Of a stretch of DNA of 64,000 nt, positions 50,006-58,695 are shown one piece after another. Position numbers and translations under genes: made by a program. The notes under the pieces were generated by a model, which ran no database searches, was not told where the DNA came from, and was given only the letters and a program-made list of their open reading frames with translations. Every line of letters begins with the position of its first letter. Positions within the stretch are counted from its first letter, which is position 1. This stretch comes from Sinorhizobium saheli. Lineage in GTDB: Bacteria > Pseudomonadota > Alphaproteobacteria > Rhizobiales > Rhizobiaceae. The stretch spans positions 434,001 to 498,000 of the forward strand of contig NZ_LNQB01000073.1 of assembly GCF_001651875.1 (NCBI RefSeq). Direction: 5' to 3'.

Positions 50006-50803
50006 ATGTCACTTTCCATGAGGATTGCGCCACATCTGCCCTATGTCCGGCGTTATGCCCGCGCCGTCACCGGCTCGCAAGCCGCCGGCGACGCCTATGT
50101 CGCTGCAATGCTGGAAGCTCTGATCGATGACATCGAGCTCTTTCCGGCGGCCTCCAACGATCGCATCGGCCTTTACAAGCTCTTCTGCTCGCTCTTCGAG
50201 AAGCTGAAGGTGGACCTTTCCCAGTTCACATCGCCCTTCGCCTGGGAACAGAGGGCCGCGGCCAACCTGTCGCTGATGGCACCGGCGGGACGACAGGCGT
50301 TCCTGCTCATCGCGCTCGAGGGTTTCTCGACCACTGAAGCCGCCGAAATCATGGGTGTCGACCAGAGCGCCCTCGCCGAGCTGGTCGCCGGCGCCTCCGA
50401 GGAGATTTCGCGCCAGGTGGCAACCGACGTGATGATCATCGAGGACGAGCCGCTGATCGCGATGGACATCGAGGACATGGTGACGAGCCTCGGGCACCGG
50501 GTCACCGGCATTGCCCGCACGCGCGCCGAGGCTCTCGATCTCTACCGCGAAACATCGCCGAAGATGGTGCTTGCCGATATCCAGCTCGCCGACGGCAGTT
50601 CCGGGATCGATGCGGTCAACGACATCCTGACGCAGGCGACCGTTCCGGTGATCTTCATCACCGCCTTTCCCGAACGGCTCCTGACAGGCAAGAAGCCGGA
50701 ACCGGCTTTCCTGGTGACCAAGCCCTTCAACCCGGAAACGGTGAAGGCACTCATCAGCCAGGCGCTGTTCTTCGACGAGCACGCGCATGCAGCAAGCCGA
50801 TAA
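50006..50803 (+). CDS. phyR: PhyR anti-anti-sigma response regulator
   Basis: A 265-residue regulator of the general stress response. Residues 1-130 are a sigma-factor-like domain (sigma2- and sigma4-like, with the HTH-like part F-S-T-T-E-A-A-E-I-M-G-V). Residues 142-258 form a receiver with D-E-P-L near the start, the phosphorylated Asp at about 191 (V-L-A-D-I-Q-L-A-D-G) and Lys in V-T-K-P-F. Phosphorylated PhyR binds NepR so EcfG is freed. The start ATG is the one giving MSLSMRIAPHLPY. A histidine kinase (PhyK-type) is not encoded nearby. The gene converges with the AI-2E gene, nine bases apart. Confidence 0.93.
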   Translation: MSLSMRIAPHLPYVRRYARAVTGSQAAGDAYVAAMLEALIDDIELFPAASNDRIGLYKLFCSLFEKLKVDLSQFTSPFAWEQRAAANLSLMAPAGRQAFLLIALEGFSTTEAAEIMGVDQSALAELVAGASEEISRQVATDVMIIEDEPLIAMDIEDMVTSLGHRVTGIARTRAEALDLYRETSPKMVLADIQLADGSSGIDAVNDILTQATVPVIFITAFPERLLTGKKPEPAFLVTKPFNPETVKALISQALFFDEHAHAASR

Positions 50804-50812
50804 GGCGTCATC

Positions 50813-51928
50813 TCAATCCGGCAACTGCGGCTCCGACGGCTCGCGGACCTGTTCGAAGATGGTCATCGCGATCAGCGACAGCGGCAGGGCGAGGATCGCC
50901 CCCACGGCGCCCCACATCCAGGTCCAGAACAGGATCGCGACGAAGATCAGGAACGGATTGATGGCGAAGCGGTGGCCGAGGACCGCCGGCACGAGCAGGT
51001 TCTCCATGGCGAGATGAACGAGGAAGAAGGCGGCCGCCGGTGCGAGCGCAGCGGCCATCGCATCATGGGTCATCAACCCGCCGACGATGAGCGACAGCGT
51101 CATGGCGGTGACGCCGAGATAGGGAATGAAGCTCGAGACGAAGGCGAAGAGCCCCCAGAGCGGCGCCATCGCCAACCCACCGACGAGCGCAATGACCGTG
51201 GTCACCGCACCGAGCGCGAGATAAATCAGGCTCGCGGTCGAGAAATAGCGGGCAAGGGCGTCCTCGAGGGCATTCATGACCCGGATCGCGCTCAAGCGGC
51301 CGTCGCGGCTCGGAAAAGCGAGCACGATCGTGGCGCGCAACTGGGCGCGCCCGAGCAGGAAAAGAATGAGCGATGCCAGGAAGATCAATGTCTGGATGAG
51401 GGCCGGCGTCAGGCTTGCCGCAACCGTCCCGATCAGCAGCCCCGCATTCTTGACGATCACGTCGCCGAAGGCGTCATCGCCGGCGCTGCGCGCGAGCGCC
51501 CTGTCCAGCCATTCGACGCGCTCGGCAAACGGCAGCAACCGTTGCATGACGTCCTCAGCCAATTGAGGCGCCCGGGCCGCAAGGTCGGTGATCGGACCGA
51601 GAAGCGCATTCACGAGGGACGATAAGCCGAGCACGAAGAACAGCGCCAGCAACAGGCCGCCGAACATCGGATGAAGCCCGAACCGCTCCAATTCATCGGC
51701 GGCCCTGCCGAGAACGATGCCGACGACGATCGCGAAGGCGACGGGCATCAGGATCGCTCCCATTGCGTAGACCGCGGCGGAGCTGGCAATCACGAACATC
51801 CCGATCGCGCTCCCGGCGACCAGAAGATCTATGCCGTCGCGCTTTCGGGCAGGCGCCGTCGACACCTCGACCAGGGCCCTTTCGGCGTCGCGCTTGCGGC
51901 CGGCCGTCACTCGTCTCACTGAATCCAT
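50813..51928 (-). CDS. AI-2E/PerM family transporter
   Basis: A 371-residue inner-membrane protein of the AI-2E (PerM/YdiK) family with seven to eight helices. Typical motifs are G-R-A-A-D-E-L-E-R-F, P-Y-L-G-V near residue 270 and G-F-A-F-V-S-S-F-I-P, which fit the family. The basic N-terminus of about 30 residues is cytoplasmic. Family members have been proposed as peptide or AI-2 exporters and sodium/proton antiporters, so the substrate is unknown. The ATG at 51928 is used because AGGTAGG lies upstream. Confidence 0.82.
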   Translation of the reverse strand: MDSVRRVTAGRKRDAERALVEVSTAPARKRDGIDLLVAGSAIGMFVIASSAAVYAMGAILMPVAFAIVVGIVLGRAADELERFGLHPMFGGLLLALFFVLGLSSLVNALLGPITDLAARAPQLAEDVMQRLLPFAERVEWLDRALARSAGDDAFGDVIVKNAGLLIGTVAASLTPALIQTLIFLASLILFLLGRAQLRATIVLAFPSRDGRLSAIRVMNALEDALARYFSTASLIYLALGAVTTVIALVGGLAMAPLWGLFAFVSSFIPYLGVTAMTLSLIVGGLMTHDAMAAALAPAAAFFLVHLAMENLLVPAVLGHRFAINPFLIFVAILFWTWMWGAVGAILALPLSLIAMTIFEQVREPSEPQLPD

Positions 51929-52033
51929 CGGCACCTACCTTTCGACCGATGTTTGCGAACGTCTTCGTCTCCGGGGAGCATTCGTCACGCCTGACCGCAG
52001 GCGGGCTTCTGCAGGCGGCGCCGGGCGGCTTGC

Positions 52034-52204
52034 TCAAGATTTCCCGGGCGGGAACACGTAGAGCGTGAGGGAAAGCAGCCCCAGGCCCAGAACGATCACC
52101 AGCAAGGTGTAAGCCAGGCCTTCCGCTGTCTCAGGAAAAAAGCCGAAGCCCACCACCACCCCCGCCAGCACCAACAAGCAAAGCCGAGGCAGCCAGTAGA
52201 GCAT
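52034..52204 (-). CDS. Small two-helix membrane protein with EcfG-type promoter
   Basis: A 56-residue protein, M-L-Y-W-L-P-R-L-C-L-L-V-L-A-G-V-V-V-G-F-G-F-F, then P-E-T-A-E-G and a second helix L-L-V-I-V-L-G-L-G-L-L-S-L-T-L-Y-V-F, ending P-P-G-K-S. GGAGG lies seven bases before the ATG. It has the same build as DUF1328 but a different sequence. The EcfG-type site is 34 bases upstream of the start (52238-52262). Function unknown; likely induced by general stress. Confidence 0.75.
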   Translation of the reverse strand: MLYWLPRLCLLVLAGVVVGFGFFPETAEGLAYTLLVIVLGLGLLSLTLYVFPPGKS

Positions 52205-52237
52205 GTGCCATCCTCCGCGTGCGGAAACGCAAGCATA

Positions 52238-52262
52238 AACGTTCCAACAAGGAATTCGTTCC
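52238..52262 (-). promoter_or_regulatory. EcfG/RpoE2-type promoter
   Basis: On the minus strand GGAAC (52262-52258), 16 bases, CGTT (52241-52238), 34 bases before the start of the 56-residue membrane protein gene. Confidence 0.7.
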
Positions 52263-52292
52263 TGCGCGGCAGGGCCTGCGGCAGACGGCGAA

Positions 52293-52320
52293 ACGCCGCC
52301 GGCCTGGCGGCCGGCGGCGT
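52293..52320 (-). terminator. Hairpin downstream of ridA
   Basis: ACGCCGCCGGCC and its exact complement flank TGGC, 45 bases after the ridA stop on the minus strand, followed by only a short T run. Confidence 0.55.
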
Positions 52321-52365
52321 GAACGGTGCAGAGGATTGCCCTGCATCTGAGATGGAGCGAAGGTC

Positions 52366-52710
52366 TCAGAGAGCCGCCGTGACGATGACTTCGACGAGAT
52401 ATTCCGGCGTTGCGAGCTTGGCCTCGCCGGTCGCGCGGGCCGGGGTGTGACCCTGCGGCACCCAGGCGTCCCAGACGGAGTTCATCTTGGCGAAATCGGC
52501 CATGTCGGCGAGCCAGACCGTAGCCGAGAGGATGCGCGTCTTGTCCGTGCCGGCGAGCGCGAGCAGGCGATCGACCTCGGCGAGCGCCTGCTTCGTCTGG
52601 GTGACGACGTCGTCGCCGGCCTTGCCGACCTGGCCGGCGAGATAAACCGTGTTGTTGTAGACCACGGCCTGGCTCATCCGCGGGCCGGTTTCAATGCGCT
52701 TGATTTCCAT
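52366..52710 (-). CDS. RidA family enamine/imine deaminase
   Basis: A 114-residue protein of the RidA (YjgF/YER057c/UK114) family, which hydrolyses reactive 2-aminoacrylate-type enamines. It starts M-E-I-K-R-I-E-T-G-P-R-M and has N-N-T-V-Y-L-A-G-Q-V and Q-T-K-Q-A-L-A-E-V-D-R-L-L. The conserved catalytic Arg near the C-terminus is in P-A-R-A-T. The usual C-terminal acidic Glu (V-E-V-I-V-T-A) is also present. The ATG at 52710 with AGGA eight bases upstream is used. The gene is in a different strand order from the neighbours. Confidence 0.88.
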   Translation of the reverse strand: MEIKRIETGPRMSQAVVYNNTVYLAGQVGKAGDDVVTQTKQALAEVDRLLALAGTDKTRILSATVWLADMADFAKMNSVWDAWVPQGHTPARATGEAKLATPEYLVEVIVTAAL

Positions 52711-52884
52711 AATCGTCATCCTGCTGTTTGGGCGAACAAGCCAGCCATAAGGGCTGCCGCCGCCAAGGCTCACATGGCGGCGGGCAACCTCTACACGACG
52801 GAGGCGAGAACGCCAATAAGCCGTGCTTGCGTTTCGCGGGGTTTGTGCCGGCCGGCGAGCGGGGCGGCACGCTTCCGGCGCGGC

Positions 52885-53712
52885 TCAGGCGGCGTTCTTC
52901 CTGGCAAGCCGGGCCTTGATGCTGGCGACGTCCGCCCTCGGCGTCGCCGCGAACAGCGTCTTCGTATAGCTGTGCTGCGGGTTGGAAAACACCGCGTCGC
53001 GGCTGCCGTACTCGACGGCTTCGCCGTAATACATCACCATCACGTCGTCGGCGATATAGCGAACGACCGAGAGGTCGTGACTGATGAAGACGTAGGTGAG
53101 CTTGAACTCGTCCTGAAGATCGGCGAGCAGGTTCAAGACCTGCGCCTGGACGGAAAGGTCCAGCGCGGAAACAGGCTCGTCCAGCACCAGCAGCTTGGGG
53201 TTCAGCATCAGCGCGCGGGCGATGGCGATGCGCTGGCGCTGACCGCCGGAGAACATGTGCGGGTAGCGGTTGTAGTGCTTCTCCTCGAGGCCGACCTTCT
53301 TCAGCATCGTCATCGCCCGGTCGCGGCGCTCGGCTGCCGGTATATCGGTGTTGATGACGAGCGGCTCGGCGAGGATGTCGCCGATCTTCTGGCGCGGGTT
53401 GAGCGAGCCATAAGGGTTCTGGAAGACGATCTGCACCTTGCGCCGCATCTCCGGCGTCAACCGCTCGCGGGCGATATCGACCGTCCGGCCGTCGATCAGC
53501 AGCTCCCCGGAGGTCGCCGGATCGATCAGCGTGATAATGCGGCCGAGGGTCGACTTGCCGCAGCCGCTCTCACCGACGATCGCAAGCGTCTTGCCCTCCT
53601 CGACGGTGAAGCTGACGCCCTTCAGCGCATGGACGGTGCGCGCCTTGCGGAACAGGTTGCCCGGAATGTGATAGTCGCGCACCAGGTTGCGGGCTTCGAG
53701 CACATGGGTCAT
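52885..53712 (-). CDS. dppF: Dipeptide ABC transporter ATP-binding protein DppF
   Basis: A 275-residue ATPase of the oligopeptide transporter family. Walker A is G-E-S-G-C-G-K-S-T near residue 48; the signature F-S-G-G-Q-R-Q-R and Walker B L-L-V-L-D-E-P-V follow. The early motif V-R-D-Y-H-I-P-G-N and F-Q-N-P-Y-G-S-L-N-P-R are typical of DppF. It overlaps dppD by four bases and is the last gene of dppABCDF. It forms a heterodimer with DppD to drive import of di- or tripeptides. Confidence 0.9.
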   Translation of the reverse strand: MTHVLEARNLVRDYHIPGNLFRKARTVHALKGVSFTVEEGKTLAIVGESGCGKSTLGRIITLIDPATSGELLIDGRTVDIARERLTPEMRRKVQIVFQNPYGSLNPRQKIGDILAEPLVINTDIPAAERRDRAMTMLKKVGLEEKHYNRYPHMFSGGQRQRIAIARALMLNPKLLVLDEPVSALDLSVQAQVLNLLADLQDEFKLTYVFISHDLSVVRYIADDVMVMYYGEAVEYGSRDAVFSNPQHSYTKTLFAATPRADVASIKARLARKNAA

Positions 53713-54563
53713 CGCGCGGCTCCCTCGAGCATCTGCTGGTCGTTGAAGAGTTCGGAGATCGTCGGCAGCCGGTCTCCCGTCGCGTTCTCCGGCAGCGCGG
53801 AAAGAAGCGCCCGCGTGTAGTTGCTCTTCGGCGATTCGAACAGCGACAGCACGTCCGCCTCCTCCACCTTGCGGCCCTTGTACTGCACGATGACGCGATC
53901 GGCCGTTTCGGCGACCACGCCCATGTTGTGGGTGATCATGATGAGACCCATGCGGTATTCCTGCTGCAGCTTCATCAGGAGGTCGAGGATCTGCTTCTGG
54001 ATCGTCACGTCCAGCGCCGTCGTCGGCTCATCGGCGATGAGCAGCTTCGGATTGCAGGCAAGCGCGATGGCGATCATCACGCGCTGGCACTGTCCGCCCG
54101 ACATCTGATGCGGAAAATGCCGGAGGCGCTCGGCCGGTTCCGGGATGCCGACCGCCTCGAAGAGCTCGATCGCGCGCTTGCGCCGCGCCGCCCGGTCGAG
54201 GCCCATGTGGATGCGCAGCACTTCCTCGATCTGGAAGCCGACGGTGAAGCAGGGGTTGAGGCTCGCGATCGGCTCCTGGAAGATCATGGCGATCTCCTTG
54301 CCGACGATCTTGCGGCGATCGGAAGGCGACATATTCAGGAGATCCCGCCCGTTGAAGGCGAGCTTGTCGGCAGTGACGGTCGCGGTCCAGGGCAGAAGCC
54401 CCATCGCCGCAAGCATGGACACGGACTTGCCCGAGCCCGATTCCCCGACGATCGCCAGGACTTCGCCCTCGTGGACCTTGAGCGACACGCCGTCGACCGC
54501 GCGGAAGGGGCCGGTTGCGGTCTGGAATTCGACGACGAGGTTTTCGACTTCGAGAAGCGCCAT
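53709..54563 (-). CDS. dppD: Dipeptide ABC transporter ATP-binding protein DppD
   Basis: A 284-residue ATPase. Walker A is G-E-S-G-S-G-K-S-V near residue 40, the signature M-S-G-G-Q-C-Q-R and Walker [13 protein letters not shown] follow. The C-terminal oligopeptide/dipeptide extension includes [10 protein letters not shown], a known OPN family feature. M-S-G-G-Q-C-Q-R has Cys where Gln/Met is usual. Downstream overlap with dppF is ATGA. Confidence 0.9.
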   Translation of the reverse strand: MALLEVENLVVEFQTATGPFRAVDGVSLKVHEGEVLAIVGESGSGKSVSMLAAMGLLPWTATVTADKLAFNGRDLLNMSPSDRRKIVGKEIAMIFQEPIASLNPCFTVGFQIEEVLRIHMGLDRAARRKRAIELFEAVGIPEPAERLRHFPHQMSGGQCQRVMIAIALACNPKLLIADEPTTALDVTIQKQILDLLMKLQQEYRMGLIMITHNMGVVAETADRVIVQYKGRKVEEADVLSLFESPKSNYTRALLSALPENATGDRLPTISELFNDQQMLEGAAR

Positions 54564-54564
54564 G

Positions 54565-55473
54565 TCAGGACCTCTTCAGCTTGGGGTCGAGCGCATCGCG
54601 CAGTCCGTCGCCCATGAGATTGATTGCCAGGACCGTCGCGAGGATGGCGAGGCCGGGGAGCGTGACGACCCACCAGGCGCGCAGGATGAATTCGCGCGCT
54701 TCCGCCAGCATCGTTCCCCATTCCGGGGCCGGCGGCTGCGCGCCCATGCCGAGGAAGCCGAGCGCTGCGGCGTCGAGGATGGCGCTCGAGAAGGACAGCG
54801 TCGCCTGAACGATGAGCGGCGCCATGCAGTTCGGCAGGATGGTCTTGAACATCAGCCTGAGGTGCCCTGCTCCGGCGACCTTGGCCGCCACGACATAGTC
54901 GCGGGTCTTCTCCGTCATCACCGCCGCCCGTGTCAGGCGAACGAAGTGCGGCTGATAGACCAGAGCGATCGCGATCATCGCATTGGTGAGGCCCGGGCCG
55001 AGTACCGCCACCAGCACGAGTGCCAGCAGCAGCGACGGGAAGGCCAGGATGATGTCCATGATCCGCATGATGAACGTGTCGACCCATCCGCGGAAATAGC
55101 CGGCAACGACGCCGACGAGGATGCCGCCGATGAGCGCCAGGGTCGTGACGATGACGCCGACGAACAGCGAAAAGCGCGCCCCGTAGATGAGGCGGGAGAG
55201 CATATCGCGGCCGACGGCGTCGGTTCCGAGAAGGAAGCCGGCACGGCCGCCCTCCTCCCAGAAAGGCGGAAGCAGGACGGCTTCGCGGAACTGGATGGTC
55301 GGGTCATGCGGCGCAACGAGCGGTGCGCAGATGGCCAGTGCGACCAGCAGCAGGAAGAAGGTAAGGCCAATGACGGCGCCACGGTTCTCCGAAAAATAGA
55401 ACCAGAACTCGGCGAGCTTCGCCCGGCGGGAGGGGTCCCTCGAAACGGGGCTTGTCGCGGTAACTTCAGTCAT
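54565..55473 (-). CDS. dppC: Dipeptide ABC transporter permease DppC
   Basis: A 302-residue inner-membrane permease. Six helices are predicted after a cytoplasmic N-terminus, with one first helix near residue 36 (VIGLTFFLLLVALAICAPLV). The DppC hallmarks are L-G-T-D-A-V-G-R-D-M-L-S-R-L-I-Y-G-A-R and the EAA-like loop Y-V-V-A-A-K-V-A-G-A-G near 205. It lies one base after dppD and 11 bases before the dppB stop. Confidence 0.9.
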   Translation of the reverse strand: MTEVTATSPVSRDPSRRAKLAEFWFYFSENRGAVIGLTFFLLLVALAICAPLVAPHDPTIQFREAVLLPPFWEEGGRAGFLLGTDAVGRDMLSRLIYGARFSLFVGVIVTTLALIGGILVGVVAGYFRGWVDTFIMRIMDIILAFPSLLLALVLVAVLGPGLTNAMIAIALVYQPHFVRLTRAAVMTEKTRDYVVAAKVAGAGHLRLMFKTILPNCMAPLIVQATLSFSSAILDAAALGFLGMGAQPPAPEWGTMLAEAREFILRAWWVVTLPGLAILATVLAINLMGDGLRDALDPKLKRS

Positions 55474-55484
55474 GTCGCCCCTCC

Positions 55485-56489
55485 TCAATGCCGGATGCGC
55501 GGGTTGAGCAGGCCGTAGAGCAGGTCCACGGCGAGGTTTACCAGCATGATGACGGCGGCGATGATCAGGAGCCCGCCCTGGATCACGGCGTAGTCGCGCC
55601 GGGAGACCGAGTCGACCATCCACTTGCCGATGCCCGGCCAGGAAAAGATCGTTTCGGTGAGGATCGCCCCGGCCAGCATGACGCCGACCTGCAGGCCGAT
55701 GGTGGTCACCACCGGGATCATGGCATTGCGCAATGCATGTATGCCGACCACGCGGAAGGTGGACAGGCCCTTGGCACGCGCGGTGCGCACATAGTCCTCC
55801 GACAGCACCTCGAGCATCGCCGAACGGGTCTGGCGCGCGATCACGGCGAGCGGAATCGTGCCGAGCACGATCGTCGGCAGGATCAGGTGACTGACGGCCG
55901 ACCGGAATGCGCCGTCCTGCCCCGACAAAAGGGAATCGATCAGCATGAAGCCTGTGACCGGCGGGAAGAAGAACATCAGCGAGATGCGCCCCGACACCGG
56001 CGTCCATTGCAGGATGCCCGACACGACGATGATCAGCAGCAGGCCCCACCAGAAGATCGGCATTGAGAAGCCGACGAGCGCGGTGCCCATGATGATCTGG
56101 TCGAAGATGGAGCCGCGCTTGATCGCCGCAACGACGCCCGCGGGGATGCCGACCACGACGGCGAAGATGATGGCGCAAAGCGAGAGTTCGACCGTTGCCG
56201 GGAACAGCTCCAGGAACTGATCGATCACCGGCCTCTTGGTCACGATCGACACACCGAAGTCGCCGCGCAGAACACCCCAGAGATAATCGAGATACTGCAC
56301 GACAACCGGCCGGTCGAAGCCCAGTTGATGAGAAATTTCGGCGTGCCGCTCGGGCGACATCACCCGTTCGCCGGAAAGCAGCGCCACGGGATCGCCGGGA
56401 AGCAGGCGGATGAAGGAGAAGGCGATGATCGAAACCCCGACGAAGGTCGGGATCAGCACCGCCAGGCGCCCCAGAAGAAATCGGAACAT
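55485..56489 (-). CDS. dppB: Dipeptide ABC transporter permease DppB
   Basis: A 334-residue inner-membrane permease with six helices. The start reads MFRFLLGRLAVLIPTFVGVS, the usual beginning of DppB. L-P-G-D-P-V-A-L-L and R-Q-T-R-S-A-M-L-E-V-L, followed by Y-V-R-T-A-R-A-K-G-L (the ATPase coupling loop), match the family. The longer frame upstream is not needed. A stem-loop separates it from dppA. Confidence 0.9.
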   Translation of the reverse strand: MFRFLLGRLAVLIPTFVGVSIIAFSFIRLLPGDPVALLSGERVMSPERHAEISHQLGFDRPVVVQYLDYLWGVLRGDFGVSIVTKRPVIDQFLELFPATVELSLCAIIFAVVVGIPAGVVAAIKRGSIFDQIIMGTALVGFSMPIFWWGLLLIIVVSGILQWTPVSGRISLMFFFPPVTGFMLIDSLLSGQDGAFRSAVSHLILPTIVLGTIPLAVIARQTRSAMLEVLSEDYVRTARAKGLSTFRVVGIHALRNAMIPVVTTIGLQVGVMLAGAILTETIFSWPGIGKWMVDSVSRRDYAVIQGGLLIIAAVIMLVNLAVDLLYGLLNPRIRH

Positions 56490-56550
56490 AGTCAAACCTC
56501 TTGCCCCGTGGCCGCTCGTTCGCTCAGGCGGCAGCACCGGCAATAAGGAA

Positions 56551-56582
56551 GAGGGGCGCTCGCCCATGGCAAACGCCCCCTT
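56551..56582 (-). other. Intercistronic stem-loop between dppA and dppB
   Basis: GAGGGGCGCTCGCC (56551-56564) pairs imperfectly with GGCAAACGCCCCCTT (56568-56582). Such structures often stabilise upstream mRNA so that the binding protein is made in excess over the permeases. Confidence 0.55.
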
Positions 56583-56599
56583 CGGGTCAGTCGATAAGA

Positions 56600-58195
56600 T
56601 TACTCTACAATGTCGACGCCGTCGAAAGCAAAGTCGCCGAGCGGGCTCTGGACGAAGCCTTCGACGTTCTTGCGCATCGGGACGATCGAGAGCGAGTGGT
56701 CGATGGTCGCCCAGGGCGCTTCCTTCTTGAAGACCACCTGAGCCTCCTGGTAGAGCTTGGTGCGCTCGGCGACGTCGGTCGCCTCCTTGGCCTTGGTCAC
56801 CAGGTCGTCGAAGTCCTTGTTGCACCACTGCGCGCGGTTGTTGCCGCCGACAGCGTCGCAGCCGAGCAGAGTGTCGAGGAAGTTGTCCGGGTCGCCATTG
56901 TCACCCGTCCAGCCGAGGATCACCGCGCCGTCGCGGTCCTTGGCCTTGGACTTCTCGAGATATTCCGCCCATTCATAGGAGACGATCTCGACCTTGACGC
57001 CGATCTTCGCGAAGTCCGCCTGGATCATTTCGGCGGCGCGACGCGCATTCAGCATGTAGGGCCGGGCGACCGGCATCGCCCAGACCTTCATGGAGAGGTC
57101 CTTGACGCCGGCATCCTCGAGCATCTTCTTGGCGACTTCCGGCTCGTAGGTGTCGTCTTCGACCTGCTCGTTATAGGACCACATCGTCGGCGGGATCGGG
57201 TTGATTGCCGGCTGCGCCTGCCCCTGGAAGACGGCGTCGACGATCGCCTGCTTGTTGATCGCCTTGTTCAGCGCCTTGCGGACTTCGACCTTGTCGAAGG
57301 GAGGCAGGGTCGTGTTGTAGGCGAGATAGGCGACGTTGAGGCCGGCCTGTTCCATGACCTTCAGGTTCGGATCCGCCTTCATCGACTCGACGTCGGCCGC
57401 GTTCGGATAGGGCATCAGGTGGCATTCGCCCGCCTGCAGCTTCTGGTAGCGGACGGCGGCGTCGGTGGTGATCGAGAAGACGAGATCGTCGATCTTCTGC
57501 TTTCCGCCCCAATAGTCCGGATGGGCCTTGTAGCGGATGACGGCGTCCTGCTGATAGCCGACGAAGGCGAAGGGGCCGGTGCCGAGCGGCATCTGGTTCA
57601 ACTGGTTCATCTTGCCTTCGGCCTGCAGCTTGTCGGCATATTCCTTCGACATGATCGAGGCGAAGGGCATGGCAAGGTTGGCGAGGAACGGCGCTTCCTT
57701 GCGCTTCAGCTTGATCTTGACCGTCATGTCGTCGACCTTCTCGATCGACTCGAGCACGTCAGGCAGACCCATGCCGGCGAAATATTCCCAGGACGTGCCG
57801 GTCACGTAGGTGTGCCACGGATTATCGGCCTTCCACTGACGCTCCAGGGAGAAGATCACGTCGTCGGCGTTCAGCTCGCGGGTCGGCGTGAAGAATTCGG
57901 TGGTCTGGAACTTGACGCCCGGGCGGAGCTTGAAGGTGTATTCGAGGCCGTCGTCGGAGATCGTCCAGCTTTCGGCGAGCCCCGGCTCGGTCTCGGTCGT
58001 GCCCTTCTTGAATTCGAGGAGGCGGTTGTAAACGGTATGAGCCGCAGCGTCGAACGTCGTGCCGGCCGTGTAGAGTCCGGGGTCGAAGCCCTCGGGCGAC
58101 CCTTCCGAGCAATAGACAAACGTCTTCGACCAGGCGGCGCCGGCCATCAGCGTGGCAAGCGCCGTCGCTGCAAACAGAGTTGTGAGCTTTTTCAT
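56600..58195 (-). CDS. dppA: Dipeptide-binding periplasmic protein DppA
   Basis: A 531-residue periplasmic substrate-binding protein (SBP_bac_5 family). The signal peptide is residues 1-23 (LTTLFAATALATLMAGAAWSK). The mature start K-T-F-V-Y-C-S-E-G-S-P-E-G-F-D-P matches DppA/heme-binding proteins of rhizobia and enterics. Further conserved parts are W-K-A-D-N-P-W-H, G-T-G-P-F-A-F-V-G-Y and W-C-N-K-D-F-D. It heads dppABCDF. The transporter likely takes up dipeptides, possibly also heme or ALA as in E. coli DppA. Confidence 0.91.
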   Translation of the reverse strand: MKKLTTLFAATALATLMAGAAWSKTFVYCSEGSPEGFDPGLYTAGTTFDAAAHTVYNRLLEFKKGTTETEPGLAESWTISDDGLEYTFKLRPGVKFQTTEFFTPTRELNADDVIFSLERQWKADNPWHTYVTGTSWEYFAGMGLPDVLESIEKVDDMTVKIKLKRKEAPFLANLAMPFASIMSKEYADKLQAEGKMNQLNQMPLGTGPFAFVGYQQDAVIRYKAHPDYWGGKQKIDDLVFSITTDAAVRYQKLQAGECHLMPYPNAADVESMKADPNLKVMEQAGLNVAYLAYNTTLPPFDKVEVRKALNKAINKQAIVDAVFQGQAQPAINPIPPTMWSYNEQVEDDTYEPEVAKKMLEDAGVKDLSMKVWAMPVARPYMLNARRAAEMIQADFAKIGVKVEIVSYEWAEYLEKSKAKDRDGAVILGWTGDNGDPDNFLDTLLGCDAVGGNNRAQWCNKDFDDLVTKAKEATDVAERTKLYQEAQVVFKKEAPWATIDHSLSIVPMRKNVEGFVQSPLGDFAFDGVDIVE

Positions 58196-58695
58196 GAGCT
58201 TGCTTCCCAGATTTGTTTTTTGTTCTCGTGTTGTGATGACGCGGGGTCAAATTTTCCCATCCGGTCAAGAATGGATGGAACGACATTTGGCGTCGCAATG
58301 CAATAAGTCGCTGCAGAATTTTGTCTATGCGAAAAATTCTTCCCCGGACGGCGTCGAACCGGCCGCTCCGCACCGGCACGCGAATCGCCGCGCCCCCGCC
58401 CGCGATTGCGGCTTTTTGCGCCGTCGATCGGACACGGCCGCAAGCGACGACCGGCGAGCCGGACGGCTGTCAGCGCACGGACGACCCCAAAAAAGTGTGT
58501 GATAAAGTCCCGCCGGCGATAGATTCTAATAGATTAGAGCGGTGCGGGCGGAAAACCGCACCCCTTTTCCTCGTCCTGCTCTCAGGCAACTGGCGGCGAT
58601 GACGACGAGGGGAGCGTGCGCTGCATCACACGGCGCTTCCGATTCAGACTTTCGCGCCGTCGACGCGAAGAGGCGGCTGCCCCGGAACGGCAGAC
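58196..58695. other. Intergenic region upstream of dppA
   Basis: About 500 bases between the leftward dppA and rirA genes. Close to dppA (58200-58330) it is AT-richer and should hold the dppA promoter, but no clear -35/-10 pair was found. A dyad TCTAAT-AG-ATTAGA lies at 58525-58538 and a small hairpin GGTGCGG/CCGCACC at 58541-58562. No gene is evident. Confidence 0.4.

Noticed and set aside
56501-58306. 601-codon plus-strand frame opposite dppA
   Set aside because: No recognisable domain, lies fully antisense to dppA with its signal peptide and family motifs.
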